Of a DNA stretch of 22,915 nt, positions 8,436-14,743 are shown in pieces. The stretch is from Marinospirillum sp. GTDB lineage: Bacteria; Pseudomonadota; Gammaproteobacteria; Pseudomonadales; Halomonadaceae. The notes below the pieces were generated by a model that was given only the letters and a program-made list of their open reading frames with translations, did not search any database and had not been told where the DNA came from. Within the stretch, counting starts at the first letter, position 1. Each line of letters begins with the position of its first letter. The stretch covers positions 1-22,915 of the forward strand of contig NZ_JACUUA010000043.1 of the NCBI RefSeq assembly GCF_014859565.1, given 5' to 3'. Position numbers and translations under genes: made by a program.

Positions 8436-9035
8436 ATGCCACACACCCTAAAAGCTCTGGCCTTATTTCTGCTGATGCTGTTTTTACTTGGTGGTTGCAG
8501 CAGTCAACCACTGGCACCACCCCCACCCGAAGCACAACAAGCCAACAGTCATCTGTGGCACTGGCAGATACAGGGACGTATTGCCCTGAATGACGGCAGC
8601 AACAGCCACTCCGCCACCCTGGACTGGCAACAACAGGGTTACCATTATCAACTACAGATTTTTGGCCCGCTGGGTCAGGGCAGTGCACGACTGGATGGAC
8701 AACCCTTCCGGGTTTCACTGACCACCTCTGATGGTGAAGTGCTGATGGCCTCCAGCCCTGAACAACTGTTACAACAAGGGCTGGGCTGGAATTTTCCACT
8801 CTCTGATCTGATCTACTGGGTACGCGGCATTCCAGCACCAGGGGTTGCAATACAGATCAGCGACAACCAGCTGGAACAGAATGGCTGGCTGGTGGAGTGG
8901 CGACGTTATACTCTGGTTAATGGTCATCAATTACCACAGCTGCTGCTGGCCAGTAACGGCAGAGTGCAGTTGCGACTAGCCATCAATCAATGGCAGGTGT
9001 CTGAAGCACAGCCAGCGACACAACCGGCACCGTGA
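8436..9035 (+). CDS. lolB: Outer-membrane lipoprotein insertion protein LolB
   Basis: 199 residues with a lipoprotein signal (LFLLMLFLLGG before Cys21, Ser at +2). LolB receives lipoproteins from periplasmic LolA and places them in the inner leaflet of the outer membrane. The mature part has the LolB half-barrel landmarks: HLWHWQIQGRIAL near 40-52, then LQIFGPLGQGSARL, and the middle Trp-rich segment LSDLIYWVRGIPAPG. The size matches the family (about 200). The stop overlaps the ispE GTG start by four bases (GTGA), so translation is probably coupled. The lolB-ispE adjacency is conserved in gammaproteobacteria. Sequence divergence from E. coli is high, as usual for LolB, but context makes the call firm. 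Confidence 0.93.
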   Translation: MPHTLKALALFLLMLFLLGGCSSQPLAPPPPEAQQANSHLWHWQIQGRIALNDGSNSHSATLDWQQQGYHYQLQIFGPLGQGSARLDGQPFRVSLTTSDGEVLMASSPEQLLQQGLGWNFPLSDLIYWVRGIPAPGVAIQISDNQLEQNGWLVEWRRYTLVNGHQLPQLLLASNGRVQLRLAINQWQVSEAQPATQPAP

Positions 9036-9934
9036 ACATGCTTAATAGCCTGACTTTACCGGCACCCGCCAAATTAAACCGGATGCTGCACATTACCGGC
9101 AAACGTGCCGATGGTTATCACGAATTACAAACCCTGTTCCAGTTTCTGGATCTGGGTGATGAACTGACCTTTCAACTGACGGATGATGCCCAACTGCAAC
9201 TCAGTCCCGTACTACCGGATGTTGCAGAGGATGACAACCTGGTGATGCGGGCAGCTCGATTACTGCTGCCACTGCGCCAGAACAAACAGCTGGGTGTTCA
9301 CATCCACCTACAGAAAAATCTGCCGATGGGCGGCGGGCTGGGTGCAGGCAGCTCGGATGCCGCGACAACATTATTGGCACTGAACCAGCTCTGGCAACTG
9401 AATCTAGATCTGATCCAACTGGCAAAACTGGGATTAAAACTGGGCGCTGATGTGCCGGTGTTCATCTTTGGGCAAAGTGCCTGGGCTGAGGGTGTCGGCG
9501 AAAAACTCCAGGTCTGCCCGGTGGATGAGTCCGTTTGTTTATTGATCCACCCCGGCTGCCACTGCAATACCGCCACCCTGTTTGCTCACCCGGATCTACC
9601 ACGCAACACCCCTGTTATCCATCCCTGTGAGCTACAGCAACATCTGGGCGAAAATGATTTTGAAGCCTTGGTTCTGAAACTCTACCCTGCTGTTCAAGCT
9701 GCTTTTTACTGGTTAAGGTCTGAAGGTGCAACTCCCCACCTGACCGGCAGCGGCGCCTGTGTGTACAGCCTGCTGCCAGACTTTGAACAGGCTGCTGAGC
9801 TGCTGACAAAATTACCCACACATTTTGCAGAATTTCCCAGCCGCGGTTGGATTACCCAAGGGCAGAATCTGTCACCGGCGCATAAAAAATTATCAGAACT
9901 CAAAGGTTCACTTTTCATTCCTGCTTGGTTATAA
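9032..9934 (+). CDS. ispE: 4-diphosphocytidyl-2-C-methyl-D-erythritol kinase
   Basis: 300 residues. A GHMP kinase that phosphorylates CDP-ME with ATP in the MEP isoprenoid pathway, in the cytoplasm. PAPAKLN at the N-terminus and ADGYHELQTLFQFLD carry substrate-site residues. The GHMP ATP loop LPMGGGLGAGSSDA is at 97-110, and LGADVPVF and LTGSGACVYSLL follow. GTG 9032 overlaps the lolB stop, and ATG 9038, two codons on, is an equal candidate. Neither has a clear Shine-Dalgarno site, which suggests coupling with lolB. The C-terminus runs about a dozen residues past the usual SP.H..L ending, so the protein is longer than the E. coli enzyme (283). The stop codon lies inside the -10 box of the tRNA promoter. 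Confidence 0.95.
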   Translation: MNMLNSLTLPAPAKLNRMLHITGKRADGYHELQTLFQFLDLGDELTFQLTDDAQLQLSPVLPDVAEDDNLVMRAARLLLPLRQNKQLGVHIHLQKNLPMGGGLGAGSSDAATTLLALNQLWQLNLDLIQLAKLGLKLGADVPVFIFGQSAWAEGVGEKLQVCPVDESVCLLIHPGCHCNTATLFAHPDLPRNTPVIHPCELQQHLGENDFEALVLKLYPAVQAAFYWLRSEGATPHLTGSGACVYSLLPDFEQAAELLTKLPTHFAEFPSRGWITQGQNLSPAHKKLSELKGSLFIPAWL

Positions 9935-9935
9935 T
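9907..9935 (+). promoter_or_regulatory. Sigma70 promoter of tRNA-Gln (and probably prs)
   Basis: A perfect TATAAT (9930-9935) lies 17 bp after TTCACT (9907-9912, four of six consensus bases). It is placed so that transcription would begin a few bases before the mature tRNA at 9952. The -10 box includes the ispE stop codon, so the promoter is embedded in coding sequence. A GC-rich stretch (CGCCCG) follows the -10 box, as at stringently controlled discriminators. Confidence 0.75.
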
Positions 9936-9951
9936 CTTCGCCCGTTGAGAT

Positions 9952-10026
9952 TGGGGTGTCGCCAAGTGGTAAGGCAGCTGGTTTTGGTCCAGCCATGCGT
10001 GGGTTCGAATCCTTCCACCCCAGCCA
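9952..10026 (+). tRNA. tRNA-Gln (anticodon UUG)
   Basis: A 75-nt cloverleaf with encoded CCA. The acceptor TGGGGTG pairs fully with CACCCCA, the D arm is GCCAAGTGGTAAGGC, the anticodon stem is GCTGG/CCAGC, and the loop TTTTGGT gives anticodon TTG (9984-9986). The T arm is GTGGG, TTCGAAT, CCTTC. U1-A72 is the expected weak first pair of glutamine tRNA, a GlnRS identity element. Two oddities: position 37 (9987) is G, where E. coli and Pseudomonas tRNA-Gln have A as I recall them, and the T stem has a T-T mismatch (10000/10014) next to a G-T wobble. It lies between ispE and prs as in Pseudomonas. Confidence 0.95.
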
Positions 10027-10047
10027 TCTCTTCCCAGAATTTCCTCA

Positions 10048-10068
10048 GGGTCGGTTCAGCAACCGCCC
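10048..10068 (+). other. Hairpin between tRNA-Gln and prs
   Basis: GGGT(C)GGTT pairs with AACCGCCC around a CAGC loop with one bulged C, giving about eight pairs. No T-run follows, so it is not a terminator. It may protect or guide processing of a tRNA-prs transcript. Confidence 0.35.
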
Positions 10069-10103
10069 ATCCTCTGTGAGACCTCAGTCATTAAGGTGAA
10101 TCC

Positions 10104-11048
10104 GTGTCAAACTTGATGGTGTTTTCCGGCAATGCCAATCCTGAGCTGGGGCGCAAAGTAGTTGAGTGCCTCGATATCCGTATGGGTGATGCCACTATCG
10201 GTCAATTCAGTGATGGCGAAATTGCCATTGAAATCAACGAAAATGTTCGTGGTAAAGACGTTTTTGTGATTCAGTCCACCTGCGCGCCCACCAATGACAA
10301 TCTGATGGAACTGATCCTGATGGTTGATGCACTGCGTCGTGCTTCTGCCCATCGTATCACTGCGGTTATTCCTTATTTTGGTTATGCCCGACAGGATCGT
10401 CGTGTACGTTCTGCCCGCGTCCCCATTTCCGCCAAAGTGATTGCTGACATGATGTGTGCTGCCGGGGTCAACCGTGTGATGACTATGGATTTGCACGCTG
10501 ATCAGATCCAGGGCTTTTTTGATGTACCGGTGGACAATATCTACGGTTCACCCATCCTGATGGATGACATTGAGCGCCAGAACTATGAAAACATGGTGGT
10601 GGTTTCCCCAGACGTTGGTGGTGTGGTTCGTGCCCGCGCCATTGCCAAGGAACTGAATGACACCGATCTGGCAATCATCGACAAGCGTCGCCCCCAGGCC
10701 AACCAAGCGCAGGTCATGCACATCATTGGTGATGTGGAAGATCGTACCTGTGTACTGGTGGATGATATGGTGGATACCGCTGGCACTCTGTGCAAAGCCG
10801 CAGAAGCCCTGAAAAACCGTGGTGCCAAACGTGTAGTGGCTTATTCCACTCACGCGGTGCTGTCCGGTGCAGCCATCAACAACATTTCCAAATCCATTCT
10901 TGATGAGCTGATTGTCACGGATACCATTCCACTCAGTGAAGATGCACTCAAGTGTGGCAGAATCCGCCAGCTGACCATTTCCGGTCTGTTGGCTGAGGCG
11001 GTTCGCCGCGTCAGCAACGAAGAATCCATCAGCGCCATGTTCCGGTAA
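10104..11048 (+). CDS. prs: Ribose-phosphate pyrophosphokinase (PRPP synthetase)
   Basis: 314 residues, class I length. It makes PRPP from ribose-5-phosphate and ATP for purine, pyrimidine, histidine and tryptophan synthesis. Visible landmarks are FSDGE (35-39), the ATP-site region [10 protein letters not shown] (91-100), the divalent-metal region [11 protein letters not shown] (129-139), the regulatory/flexible segment DKRRPQAN (193-200) and the PRPP loop [12 protein letters not shown] (217-228). The GTG start at 10104 is chosen because AAGGTG lies six bases before it and homology begins at once ([12 protein letters not shown]). No promoter of its own is visible, so it is probably read from the tRNA promoter. 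The gene is followed by a structured leader before rplY. Confidence 0.97.
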   Translation: MSNLMVFSGNANPELGRKVVECLDIRMGDATIGQFSDGEIAIEINENVRGKDVFVIQSTCAPTNDNLMELILMVDALRRASAHRITAVIPYFGYARQDRRVRSARVPISAKVIADMMCAAGVNRVMTMDLHADQIQGFFDVPVDNIYGSPILMDDIERQNYENMVVVSPDVGGVVRARAIAKELNDTDLAIIDKRRPQANQAQVMHIIGDVEDRTCVLVDDMVDTAGTLCKAAEALKNRGAKRVVAYSTHAVLSGAAINNISKSILDELIVTDTIPLSEDALKCGRIRQLTISGLLAEAVRRVSNEESISAMFR

Positions 11049-11064
11049 GGCGCTGAAGCAGAAT

Positions 11065-11127
11065 TTCCCCGCCGGGGAATAACGTGAAAGGCAGGCAGTC
11101 TGGTCGCGGATGCCTGCTGATCCTTTT
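11065..11127 (+). promoter_or_regulatory. Structured leader / attenuator between prs and rplY
   Basis: Two hairpins occupy the 106-bp gap. The first is a perfect six-pair stem TTCCCC/GGGGAA with loop GCC (11065-11079). The second is a seven-pair stem GCAGGCA (11091-11097) / TGCCTGC (11111-11117) with a 13-base loop, followed six bases later by five Ts (11124-11128). The second could be a weak terminator of prs or an attenuator for rplY. Many ribosomal protein genes carry autogenous leaders, and L25 leaders have been proposed in gammaproteobacteria as far as I recall. Confidence 0.5.
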
Positions 11128-11154
11128 TATAAAGCAAGTCCATGAGGACACACC

Positions 11155-11775
11155 ATGACACAATTTACTTTTGAAGCTACTGTACGTACCGACCTGGGTA
11201 AGGGTGCGAGCCGCCGCCTGCGTCGTGCAAACCAGCACATTCCTGCCATCATCTATGGTGGTGAAGAAGCGCCTCTGTCCATCTCTGTTGAGCAGCGTGA
11301 GTTCTACCGTATTCTGGAGCTGGAAGAGTCCATCTACACTTCTGTACTGAACCTGAATATTGATGGCAAGCCACAGCAAGTGATCCTGAAGGACATGCAG
11401 CGTCACCCCTTCAAGCCCACCGTAATGCACCTGGATTTCCAGCGTGTAGATAGCGGTCACAAGGTCGCTGTTCATGTCCCGCTGCACTTCCTGAATGAAG
11501 CTACTTGTGTTGGTGTGAAGCAGCAAGGTGGTCTGATCCAGCATCTGCTGAACGAAGTTGAAATCTCTGCCTTGCCACAGGATCTGCCAGCCTCTCTGGA
11601 TATTGATGTTGCTGCCCTGGAAATTGGCCAGACCATCCACCTGACCGACCTGCAACTGCCAAAAGGCGTTAGCATTGTTGCTCTGGCTCACGGTGGTGAC
11701 ACGGGTGTGGTTAGCGTTCATGCCAAGAAAGGCAGCAAAGACGAAAACAGCGAAGAAGAAGCAGCTGCTGAATAA
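11155..11775 (+). CDS. rplY: 50S ribosomal protein L25, general stress protein CTC type
   Basis: 206 residues, so it is the two-domain CTC/TL5 form rather than the 94-residue E. coli L25. The N-terminal domain (about 1-95) binds 5S rRNA, with landmarks LGKGASRRLRRANQHIPAIIYGG and LKDMQRHPFKPTVMHLDFQRV. The C-terminal beta domain (about 98-188) includes VHVPLHFLNE and the acidic substrate-like stretches. The tail is very acidic (DENSEEEAAAE). An AGGA about nine bases before the ATG serves as ribosome binding site. It sits between prs and pth as in Pseudomonas, and a strong terminator follows directly. Confidence 0.97.
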   Translation: MTQFTFEATVRTDLGKGASRRLRRANQHIPAIIYGGEEAPLSISVEQREFYRILELEESIYTSVLNLNIDGKPQQVILKDMQRHPFKPTVMHLDFQRVDSGHKVAVHVPLHFLNEATCVGVKQQGGLIQHLLNEVEISALPQDLPASLDIDVAALEIGQTIHLTDLQLPKGVSIVALAHGGDTGVVSVHAKKGSKDENSEEEAAAE

Positions 11776-11799
11776 TTCAGCCCTGCTTGTTTTGCTGTT

Positions 11800-11833
11800 A
11801 CCCAGGGGCTCTTTTGGAGCCACCTGGGTTTTT
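11800..11833 (+). terminator. Rho-independent terminator after rplY
   Basis: The stem ACCCAGG+GGCTC pairs with GAGCC+CCTGGGT, with one bulged A and loop TTTTG: 12 pairs followed directly by five Ts (11829-11833). It ends the prs-rplY transcript 25 bp after the rplY stop. The outer part begins with TACCCAGG, so it is not bidirectional to any obvious degree. Confidence 0.9.
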
Positions 11834-11871
11834 CATATCTGCAAGGCCTGATTTTCCGGACATCCTGAACT

Positions 11872-12459
11872 ATGGATACAAAAATCAAACTGCTGGTCGG
11901 ACTGGGTAATCCCGGACAGGAATATGCCCGCACCCGACACAATGCCGGCGCCTGGCTGGTTGAAAACCTGGCACAACACTCTGGCAGCAGCCTGAAAGTG
12001 AGCAAGTTTCACGGCTTGCATGCTCAGGTTAACCTGGCTGGCAATCCGGTACATTTATTGATCCCTACAACGTTTATGAACCGCAGCGGGCAAGCCATCG
12101 CAGCACTGGCCAACTTCTACAAAATTGAGTCGGAAGCCATTCTGGTGGCACATGACGAGCTGGATTTACCACCCGGAAGTATCCGCCTGAAAAAAGGTGG
12201 CGGGCATGGTGGGCACAACGGTCTGCGTGACACCATCAGTGCATTAGGCAACAACCGCGAGTTTTATCGTCTCAGGATTGGTATAGGACATCCCGGCAGC
12301 GCCAGCCAGGTCACCGGTTATGTGCTGGGCAAAGCATCAGAAAATGAACAACTCTGTATTAATGCAGCACTGGATGAAAGTGAACGCCATCTGGACAAAA
12401 TCATTAATGGCAATATGACTGCTGCCATGAACCATTTACACGCCTTCAAGGCAGAGTAG
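11872..12459 (+). CDS. pth: Peptidyl-tRNA hydrolase
   Basis: 195 residues. It releases peptides from peptidyl-tRNA that has dropped off ribosomes. The catalytic and binding residues match E. coli Pth: Asn13 and His23 in [17 protein letters not shown], Asn70 in TFMNRSG, Asp95 in [10 protein letters not shown], and Asn116 in [10 protein letters not shown]. The length is normal. ATG 11872 lies about 39 bp after the rplY terminator, and no strong ribosome binding site precedes it. It is followed by ychF after 75 bp. The pth-ychF pairing is widespread in proteobacteria. Confidence 0.96.
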   Translation: MDTKIKLLVGLGNPGQEYARTRHNAGAWLVENLAQHSGSSLKVSKFHGLHAQVNLAGNPVHLLIPTTFMNRSGQAIAALANFYKIESEAILVAHDELDLPPGSIRLKKGGGHGGHNGLRDTISALGNNREFYRLRIGIGHPGSASQVTGYVLGKASENEQLCINAALDESERHLDKIINGNMTAAMNHLHAFKAE

Positions 12460-12461
12460 AG

Positions 12462-12490
12462 CTTACAGCCGGGTGCTTTTTCTATAGAAT
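12462..12490 (+). promoter_or_regulatory. Putative sigma70 promoter of ychF
   Basis: CTTACA (12462-12467, four of six) and TAGAAT (12485-12490, five of six) are spaced by 17 bp, about 45 bp before the ychF start. The -35 box begins right after the pth stop. Confidence 0.45.
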
Positions 12491-12534
12491 GCCCACCAAC
12501 CATTTATCAGCAGATTCACGAAGGAAGCAACCTT

Positions 12535-13629
12535 ATGGGTTTTAACTGTGGCATCGTTGGCCTGCCCAACGTCGGCAAATCTACCCTCTTTAATGCGCTG
12601 ACCAAGTCCGGCATCGCAGCAGAGAACTTCCCCTTCTGCACTATCGAGCCAAACAGCGGTATTGTTCCCATGCCTGACCACCGGCTGGATGTACTGGCAG
12701 ACATTGTTAAACCCGAGCGGGTGCTGCCCACCACCATGGAGTTTGTGGACATTGCCGGTCTGGTTGCCGGTGCCTCCAAGGGTGAGGGCCTGGGCAACAA
12801 GTTTCTGGCCAACATCCGCGAAACCCAGGCGATTGCCCATGTGGTGCGCTGCTTTGAAGATGACAATGTGATTCACGTGGCCAACCGGGTTGATCCGCGC
12901 AACGATATTGAAATTATCAACATGGAACTGGCACTGGCTGACCTGGACTCCGTTGAAAAAGGCATCCAGAAACTGGCACGACTGGCGAAGGGTGGCGACA
13001 AAGAATCCATCGCCCAGAAAGAAATTCTTGAGCGTATCCAGCCCCATGTTGCAGAAGGTCTGCCATTGCGCAGCTTTGGCCTGAACAGCGAAGAAAAATA
13101 CCTACTCAGAAGTTATGGTTTTCTGACCCTCAAGCCCACCATGTACATTGCCAATGTTAATGAAGAAGGGTTTGAAAACAACCCTCATCTGGATGTAGTG
13201 CGCGAAATTGCTGCAGATGAACAAGCCATGGTGGTCCCTGTGTGCAATAAGATTGAGGCTGAAATTGCTGAGTTGGATGATGCCGAAGAAAAAGCCATGT
13301 TCCTGGAAACCATGGGGCTGGATGAACCCGGTCTGAACCGTGTGATTCGTGCCGGTTATGAGTTACTGGGTCTGCAAACCTACTTTACTGCCGGTGTTAA
13401 GGAAGTACGCGCCTGGACAGTCAAGAAAGGTGCGACCGCTCCGGAAGGTGCCGGTGTGATCCATACCGATTTCCAGAAGGGTTTTATCCGCGCAGAAGTG
13501 ATTGCTTATGAAGACTTTGTTGCTTACAAGGGTGAACAGGGTGCCAAAGAAGCCGGTAAATGGCGACTGGAAGGCAAGGAATACATCATCAAGGATGGTG
13601 ATGTGATGCACTATCGTTTTAACGTCTGA
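12535..13629 (+). CDS. ychF: Redox-regulated ribosome-associated ATPase YchF (Obg/OLA1 family)
   Basis: 364 residues, matching E. coli YchF (363). The P-loop GLPNVGKST (9-17), switch region [11 protein letters not shown] and [17 protein letters not shown] mark a TRAFAC GTPase fold. The fourth motif is NVNE (near 201-204) in place of NKxD, the change that gives this family ATP preference. A coiled-coil insert and a C-terminal TGS domain (about 280-364, with [22 protein letters not shown]) complete it. A GAAGGA before the ATG at 12535 gives a good ribosome binding site. It is the last gene of the rightward run. I find no clear terminator after it, only a 12-bp palindrome AAGTTGCAACTT at 13654-13665. 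Confidence 0.96.
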   Translation: MGFNCGIVGLPNVGKSTLFNALTKSGIAAENFPFCTIEPNSGIVPMPDHRLDVLADIVKPERVLPTTMEFVDIAGLVAGASKGEGLGNKFLANIRETQAIAHVVRCFEDDNVIHVANRVDPRNDIEIINMELALADLDSVEKGIQKLARLAKGGDKESIAQKEILERIQPHVAEGLPLRSFGLNSEEKYLLRSYGFLTLKPTMYIANVNEEGFENNPHLDVVREIAADEQAMVVPVCNKIEAEIAELDDAEEKAMFLETMGLDEPGLNRVIRAGYELLGLQTYFTAGVKEVRAWTVKKGATAPEGAGVIHTDFQKGFIRAEVIAYEDFVAYKGEQGAKEAGKWRLEGKEYIIKDGDVMHYRFNV

Positions 13630-13699
13630 ACTCGTTACAACAATTACTCGGGCAAGTTGCAACTTTGGTGTGAGTTTGATGGCAGCTAACAGAAGGCAT

Positions 13700-13926
13700 C
13701 TATGAGTCACAGCTGGTCCTACCCTTCTGAAGTGAATCACCAGAGAAGTGTCTGCCAAGCAATAGATGTATGTGTTGCGTGCCATGGCATTACGTGAGCC
13801 AATCACCGTCAAGCCACTGGCATTCAACAAGGCTTTGTTACCACAGCCAAATAACACCGGCGGGCAATCTGTTTTCAGTCGTGCTTTTAGCCATTTCGGA
13901 TATTCGGGGTCGGAACGCGTCACCAC
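13700..13926 (-). pseudogene. Remnant of a DprA/Smf-like gene with internal deletion
   Basis: Translating leftwards from GTG 13926 gives PEYPKWLKARLK, PPVLFGCGNKALL and LTVIGSRN, the approach to the DprA Rossmann fold in the branch that reads PPxLxGCGN. This then jumps directly to NAMARNTYIYCLADTSLVI, which in intact relatives lies roughly 100 or more residues further on, after the nucleotide-binding core. The join is at about 13789. After LVIH the frame breaks, and KGRTS, resembling the family's KGGTW, appears in another frame and stops at 13700. So the upstream part, the core and the C-terminus are missing. Intact DprA-like proteins bind single-stranded DNA and nucleotides, but this fragment cannot. 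It overlaps the end of the amidotransferase gene and was probably its downstream neighbour. Confidence 0.75.
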
Positions 13927-14726
13927 AGTGCAACAGGTGAAGACTGACTGGTGCGGCGTGCAATCAGTTCACCCTTGTTAAATACCACCAGCTCACCGGT
14001 TTGCATGATATCCCAGTCTTCATTAGTAGTCAGAGGTTCAGTAGCCAGCACACTGACCACATCCTTGGGTGTGGTGCAGGCAGCAAAATCGACCTTCAAT
14101 TCGGTATCTTTTAACAAGGCCGGACCAAAAGGGGCGCGGCGGGTAATATGTGCCAGCTTGGTGGAACAATAGGCATAGAGGTTTTCACTGTCAGAAAACA
14201 ACAGGTTAAAAACCCCCAGTCCACGCAACTCTTCACAACTCTGGTGAATCAACTGCTGCAGGGCTTCCGGGTTTGCAGGCGGCTGAGGAAAAGCTTCACG
14301 GATTTTACCCAGCAACCAACAAAACGCCCATTCACTGTCGGTGCAGCCAGTTGGCTGGTAAAAAGCCAGCGGCAAGACTTCACGAAAACCAGCCAGCTGA
14401 CCGTTATGGGCATAACACCAGTGACGACCCCAGAGTTCGCGGGAAAAAGGATGGGTATTACCCAGATTGATCTGGCCGACATTGGCCTGACGGATATGAC
14501 TGATCACGATCCGGCTTTTGATCGGGTAATCCAGTATCAGCCGTGCGACAGGAGAATGGATCGAAGGATGAGGGTCCTTGAATTCACGGTACCCCTCATC
14601 CTCATAAAAGGCCACACCCCAGCCATCCCGATGCGGACCGGTGGCACCACCGCGCTGCAGAAAACCGGCCATGCTGAAAGTGATGTCGGTCGGGACATTG
14701 GCACTCATGCCCAGCAGTTCACACAT
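13920..14726 (-). CDS. Class II glutamine amidotransferase (YafJ-like)
   Basis: 268 residues beginning MCELLGMS, with the N-terminal nucleophile Cys2 of Ntn-type glutamine amidotransferases. GPHRDGWGVAFYE, HIRQANVG, NTHPF and YAHNGQLAGF form the glutaminase pocket. There is no synthetase domain, so ammonia must be passed to an unknown acceptor enzyme. This is the YafJ group, whose physiological substrate I do not know. The gene starts 17 bp after the VWA gene ends on the same strand, with a GAGG about ten bases before ATG, so it is probably the last live gene of that operon. The final residues overlap the DprA-like remnant. Confidence 0.9.
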   Translation of the reverse strand: MCELLGMSANVPTDITFSMAGFLQRGGATGPHRDGWGVAFYEDEGYREFKDPHPSIHSPVARLILDYPIKSRIVISHIRQANVGQINLGNTHPFSRELWGRHWCYAHNGQLAGFREVLPLAFYQPTGCTDSEWAFCWLLGKIREAFPQPPANPEALQQLIHQSCEELRGLGVFNLLFSDSENLYAYCSTKLAHITRRAPFGPALLKDTELKVDFAACTTPKDVVSVLATEPLTTNEDWDIMQTGELVVFNKGELIARRTSQSSPVALW

Positions 14727-14743
14727 TCAACACAGCCTCACTT

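Noticed and set aside
11029..11823. Long - strand open frame (264 codons) opposite rplY
   Set aside because: It is the antisense shadow of rplY, with no ribosome binding site and no recognisable protein features.
12463..13047. - strand open frame opposite ychF
   Set aside because: Shadow of the ychF coding sequence; the + strand product is unmistakable.
13654..13665. AAGTTGCAACTT palindrome as ychF terminator
   Set aside because: A 12-bp palindrome without loop or T-run is not a credible terminator; it may be chance or a protein site.
13363..13699. Continuation of the DprA-like frame leftwards to 13363
   Set aside because: It runs antisense through the conserved ychF C-terminus and has no DprA similarity, so only 13700-13926 is a remnant.
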